This document shows, in pieces, positions 61,101-64,000 of a DNA stretch of 64,000 bases (the stretch's first letter is position 1; the number at the start of each line of letters is the position of its first letter). Origin of the DNA: Ficedula albicollis (lineage: Eukaryota; Chordata; Aves; Passeriformes; Muscicapidae). The stretch covers positions 7,192,650 to 7,256,649 of the forward strand of contig NC_021684.1 in assembly GCF_000247815.1 (NCBI RefSeq), read 5' to 3'. Below the pieces are notes generated by a model. The model did not search any database, was not told the origin of the DNA, and saw only the letters and a program-made list of their open reading frames with translations. The translations under genes were made by a program, and so were the position numbers.

Positions 61101-62929
61101 AACTGCCTTGCAGGGCTGTAGGGGAACTTTACTACAACAATAAGTGTAATTTTTACATGTTCATTCAAATACAGTTCAAATTAAAATTCAGTTGTGAACC
61201 CATAAATGCCATCATCCTTCCTAGAAGTTTTTATCTTTCCTGTATCTGACAACCAAAATTCCTGTGAAATACATGTACTTGTTTTACAGAAAACATACTT
61301 TTGTATCAAAGATTATGAGCACTCACTGGCACTGGGTGTCCTTCTAGGACAGAATCAATTTTCCTCAAGTTCAGTAATTCTGCTTCTTGTAGAAAGCCAG
61401 CCTCTGCCCAAACAGAATATAAAATTGGTGCTGCATGACCCTAGGGAGAAACAGAAATTGTAAACAAAACACAAGTTTCAAAATTCCCGACTATCAAGAA
61501 AAAACTCTACAAAGCTGACAAACCCTGAAATCAGGTTCTTGTGCCAATTAGGAAGGCACAGAGTTATTAAACAGTTTTACAATGCACACATCCACACTGA
61601 TACTTGTTTCCAAGTTCTCCATGCCCCTGCTTACAGCAGGACGAGCAGTGTTATCTCACTAGAACTTCTTCAACATTAATGTACTCAAGCTTGAATGCAA
61701 TGAGTGACAATAGGCAAAGTTTCAAGCTTTGTACACTCAGACCTTTGTGGAGCAGTCATCTTCCACTCCTGGAGTCATCAGGAGTGAAAAGAGCACGCAG
61801 AGGTTTGTAGCCATTTAGCAACTCTGGACAGAAACACTGATTCATTAGAGAGCTGAAGTAAACATGAGGAGGTGACTCTCTCAGGGCTTCACCTCAGCAT
61901 CAACTGCTTGCTTCTAACTCAATTCCTTCTTTCAGAATGGCCACCAGAAATGGCAACAATTACATCCAGCACAAGGACATTTACCATGGGCTACGCAGCA
62001 CTACTGTGTGCCATCACTTGAGCAGTTCTGACTCAAAGATGGAATGTGCATCACTGGAGCACTTCATCTGCCATGTTTTACATCATTTGCCATGTTTTAT
62101 GTTTTCTGAAGGCCCTCAGGCACCTTAAGGCAGATGCCTTTATGTCACATGAACAATATATCGCCATGACTTGCAAGGGCACAATGCAAAAGAGGACAGA
62201 AACACTAACAGTCAGCACAGATTGGGGTTTAACTGTTTTCTGACCCACAGCGGCTTCAGATGTAACAATGACTTTACTGGCACTACCATACTGGCACAGT
62301 AGGAATGCAAACTACAAACTACTCACTAACCTGCCCTGTTTTGTGTAATGCTCCCTGAGAAGCTGGCAGGAATTAGTGCCCACTGTGACGTGGCTGCAGG
62401 CAGAACAGCAGGGCTGCATTTAACAAGACAGTACAAAAGCCAACTGCAATTGCCTCGTTAGAAAAATAAAACAGACCTTATCGCATCCTGATAGATTATA
62501 TAGACAAATATAATATTTATTGTTTAACATTAGAACAACTTAACATAGTAGAGGTAAGACTTATCAGGACACATTACAAAGACCCTTTCCTTTTTTAACT
62601 GTTTTTAAATTATGCTACAACTTAATTCATCCAGCTTCTTTCTTTCTGAAGCAGACAAATTCCAGGCTCTCAAATATTTCCAAAAGACTTCTGTGCAGAT
62701 ATAAGTGTATGTAAGCACAAGGCAAAGAAGACAAGTCAATTTAATCTACAGACAGACAGCTCTTTGCTAGCAGACTGCAACAGAACAGCAAACCAGTAAT
62801 TATTTATTTACCTTCGAAAGAACAAAGCGGTCATTGCTGGCGTTTCTGGGGTCTTGCACTTTGTACCTCATGGTATGGAAAAACAGCACAGACATAATCT
62901 CTGCTGCACTGCAACATGATGTAGGGTGG
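46010..62929 (-). CDS. TKT: TKT, transketolase (5'-partial, 13 exons)
   Basis: Cytosolic ThDP-dependent enzyme that moves two-carbon ketol units between sugar phosphates in the non-oxidative pentose phosphate pathway. Exons in transcript order: 62812-62929, 61327-61440, 60584-60681, 58755-58946, 57830-57948, 56767-56960, 56070-56234, 55302-55458, 50730-50860, 49778-49861, 49510-49603, 47787-47909, 46010-46197. All join in phase (591 codons plus TAG at 46010-46012), against 623 residues in human TKT. Only the first coding exon, about 36 residues, lies beyond 64,000. The ThDP motif GDGELSEG...FDINRLGQ, catalytic Glu in YIAEQNM, and His residues in SKGHAAP, EGHPVP, SWHGK and GSHCGVSIG are intact. 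I favour TKT over TKTL paralogues because the full-length N-terminal ThDP region is present. Confidence 0.96.
47787..47909 (-). CDS. TKT: TKT exon
   Basis: Encodes [20 protein letters not shown] and [15 protein letters not shown]. Human has [19 protein letters not shown] and ATKGRILTVEDHYYE. Confidence 0.96.
49510..49603 (-). CDS. TKT: TKT exon
   Basis: Encodes [20 protein letters not shown] and [11 protein letters not shown]. Human has [23 protein letters not shown]. Confidence 0.96.
49778..49861 (-). CDS. TKT: TKT exon, substrate phosphate-binding Arg
   Basis: Twenty-eight codons, [20 protein letters not shown] then DFHIGQAK. The Arg of RTSRP contacts the sugar phosphate in characterised transketolases. 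Confidence 0.96.
50730..50860 (-). CDS. TKT: TKT exon
   Basis: Encodes [20 protein letters not shown] then [20 protein letters not shown] and NTK. Part of the pyrimidine-binding domain. Confidence 0.96.
53748..54280 (+). mobile_element. Solo LTR of an avian endogenous retrovirus (ERV-L-type)
   Basis: About 533 bp, starting TG (tgctgtaagacatcctgag) and ending CA (ttggtgtcca). It contains the promoter block 'ctcagcatataaactggagg' (TATA box at 54018-54023) and a poly(A) signal ATTAAA at 54181-54186. This pattern is familiar from passerine LTRs. No internal retroviral genes are attached, and no clear target-site duplication was seen. It is antisense to TKT. Confidence 0.78.
54281..54714 (+). mobile_element. 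Degenerate CR1 LINE fragment with 3' tail
   Basis: Contains a decayed stretch resembling CR1 reverse-transcriptase coding sequence ('gggagccgaccagatgcatc', 'gggaactaccaac', 'gggaagatcctggaacagat') with stops and deletions. It ends in the CR1 tail 'gatcccttccaacccaaaaa' and ATTCTTATGATTC. It is inactive and lies immediately after the solo LTR. The left limit is uncertain. Confidence 0.72.
55302..55458 (-). CDS. TKT: TKT exon, cofactor and substrate binding
   Basis: Encodes [40 protein letters not shown] and [13 protein letters not shown]. It includes the His of GSHCGVSIG near the active site and the aromatic ThDP pyrimidine pocket region. Confidence 0.97.
56070..56234 (-). CDS. TKT: TKT exon with catalytic glutamate
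   Basis: Begins [20 protein letters not shown], continues with [16 protein letters not shown], and ends ECYIAEQNM. The Glu in AEQNM (human Glu366) activates the ThDP aminopyrimidine. The junction residue is Trp where I recall Ile in human (GDKIATRKAYG). The splice sites and phase are clean. Confidence 0.96.
56767..56960 (-). CDS. TKT: TKT exon, interdomain linker
   Basis: Encodes [20 protein letters not shown], then a variable Lys-rich linker and [12 protein letters not shown]. The His of SWHGK is an active-site residue. The linker differs from human, as expected. Confidence 0.95.
57830..57948 (-). CDS. TKT: TKT exon
   Basis: Encodes [20 protein letters not shown], then [19 protein letters not shown]. 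Human has TFKGRGIT. Phase 2 in, phase 1 out. Confidence 0.96.
58755..58946 (-). CDS. TKT: TKT exon with ThDP/metal-binding motif
   Basis: Encodes [20 protein letters not shown], then [15 protein letters not shown] and a segment ending KRCEAFG. GDG with the downstream N of DINR is the ThDP-binding signature that coordinates the divalent metal. Confidence 0.97.
60466..60525. repeat. (ATCT)n tetranucleotide microsatellite
   Basis: About 60 bases of ATCT repeats with a few TGTC and CATC variants, in a TKT intron. Likely length-polymorphic. Confidence 0.95.
60584..60681 (-). CDS. TKT: TKT exon
   Basis: Encodes [20 protein letters not shown] and [20 protein letters not shown] is invariant in transketolases and lines the ThDP site. 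Confidence 0.97.
61327..61440 (-). CDS. TKT: TKT exon with two active-site histidines
   Basis: Thirty-eight codons starting [20 protein letters not shown] and ending EGHPVP. The His in GHAAP (human His77) and in GHPVP (human His110) line the substrate channel. Confidence 0.96.
62812..62929 (-). CDS. TKT: TKT most 5' exon in the window (human exon 2 equivalent)
   Basis: Starts by completing the Gly codon before [20 protein letters not shown] and runs to NDRFVLSK. The first His corresponds to human His37. The acceptor is cttgtag on the - strand. The first coding exon and promoter are not in the window, at least up to 64,000. Confidence 0.96.
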
Positions 62930-64000
62930 CTACAAGTCAAGAAGACCCAAGATTACCACTTGTGTTATTGTTGCTCAGGACTACATCTTTAAAGTATCAC
63001 TTTATCAGACCCCAACTCTGCAGCATTAAAGTACACAAATCTGAAGTGTTTGATAAGCCACCCCTGTGCTGTTCCCCCCATGCCAATCAACCCCTTTGAG
63101 ACAAAGGGAGCCTCTCATCTGGTTGAAGTGGATGTTCAATCTAGACCTTGCTGACAGCTCAAGGATTTTTCTTTTAGAGCTTTCCCTTCTTCTCTATGCC
63201 AAGGACCACCACCTGAAGGGGTGGCTGAAGCACAGGATTTCAGCCTGGGCCTGAAATCAGACTCCACTGATTCATCTGGTCTCAGAAATTCACACCAATG
63301 CAGAGGAAACAAGGACAGCTTTCCACAGAACTGGAGTCAGTCGCTGAGAGGAGAAATTAAAGGCATGGCATCAGGACTTGTTCAGGCTCTGATGCACATG
63401 CAGGGATCAGTAATGCAAGATTAACTTCTGCAGAAAGTTCTGGAACATTTATAATTGTATAACTTAGGAACCATTTCATTGTACCACATTAGAGCTGAAA
63501 GAATAATAATTCTGAGTTCTAAAGCGGACATTAAATAATGCAATTCTTGTTTTCATCTTCTACTGAAAATGGATATGGAAATTTACTGTCTCCAGTAAAC
63601 ACCCATACACATTGTAAAACACTAAATTGCTTAATCTTTGGTTAAGAGGGGAACTAACATTTTCTACATCTACATCTTTGTAAGTTTGAAATATTGTATG
63701 AGTTGTTTTATCAAATTTTTTAAGTATCTGGTATAGTCTCTCCCGTTGAACTGGGATAACACCAGCATGAATTCATACTTCAACTATAACTTGCCTTAGG
63801 AATACATAGGCCCATTTCACAGGCAACTGTGCCATAAAGTACCAACAAGTGAATATAAATTTATATGAAGAGGTTATACAAGCAGCAAATATGGAGTTAT
63901 TCCATGACAAGATATATATTTCATTCAAAGTGCAATAGAAGGGCACAGAACTACTTTTATTTATCTATATTACTGTAATTTATGTAATGATCACTGTAGT
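62930..64000 (-). other. Start of TKT intron 1
   Basis: AT-rich sequence with no exon carrying the expected TKT N-terminus. I see nothing else recognisable in it. Confidence 0.75.

Overview
This window looks like bird nuclear DNA, probably from a songbird. The evidence is compact vertebrate-type exon/intron structure, a CR1 LINE 3' tail, and a solo ERV-type LTR with the 'TATAAACTGG ... ATTAAACTGT' layout that I associate with passerine genomes. No bacterial or viral gene organisation is present. Three protein-coding genes account for the recognisable coding sequence. Gene names come from remembered family sequences; no database search was possible.

Layout. (1) 1-23,770, + strand: the 3' two thirds of FANCD2. 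There are 26 exons in unbroken phase, equivalent to human exons 19-44, ending at a TGA at 22,596-22,598. (2) About 23,800-30,300: intergenic sequence with tandem duplications and no convincing gene. (3) About 30,300-44,055, + strand: a CpG-rich promoter and a TMEM40 orthologue. Its two C-terminal membrane segments match TMEM40 closely, but its N-terminus looks like a CARD (death-fold) domain. (4) 44,056-45,905: a short convergent intergenic gap. (5) 45,906 to beyond 64,000, - strand: transketolase (TKT). All coding exons except the first are present, with a solo LTR and a CR1 fragment in one intron.

Roles. The three genes do not form an operon or shared pathway. FANCD2 is the ubiquitin-controlled clamp of the Fanconi interstrand-crosslink repair pathway, and the equivalent of the monoubiquitinated lysine is present (codon 653-655). 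TKT is the ThDP-dependent enzyme of the non-oxidative pentose phosphate pathway. TMEM40 is poorly characterised. Here it would encode a membrane-anchored CARD-like protein of about 271 residues, which is the most interesting candidate in the window.

Sequence quality. Three uninterrupted poly-C runs (735, 1,080 and 566 bases) are probably assembly or base-calling artefacts. Several near-perfect tandem duplications of 333-457 bp also occur, one of them duplicating the TMEM40 start-codon exon. These may be real young duplications or false duplications, and they affect how far local coordinates can be trusted.
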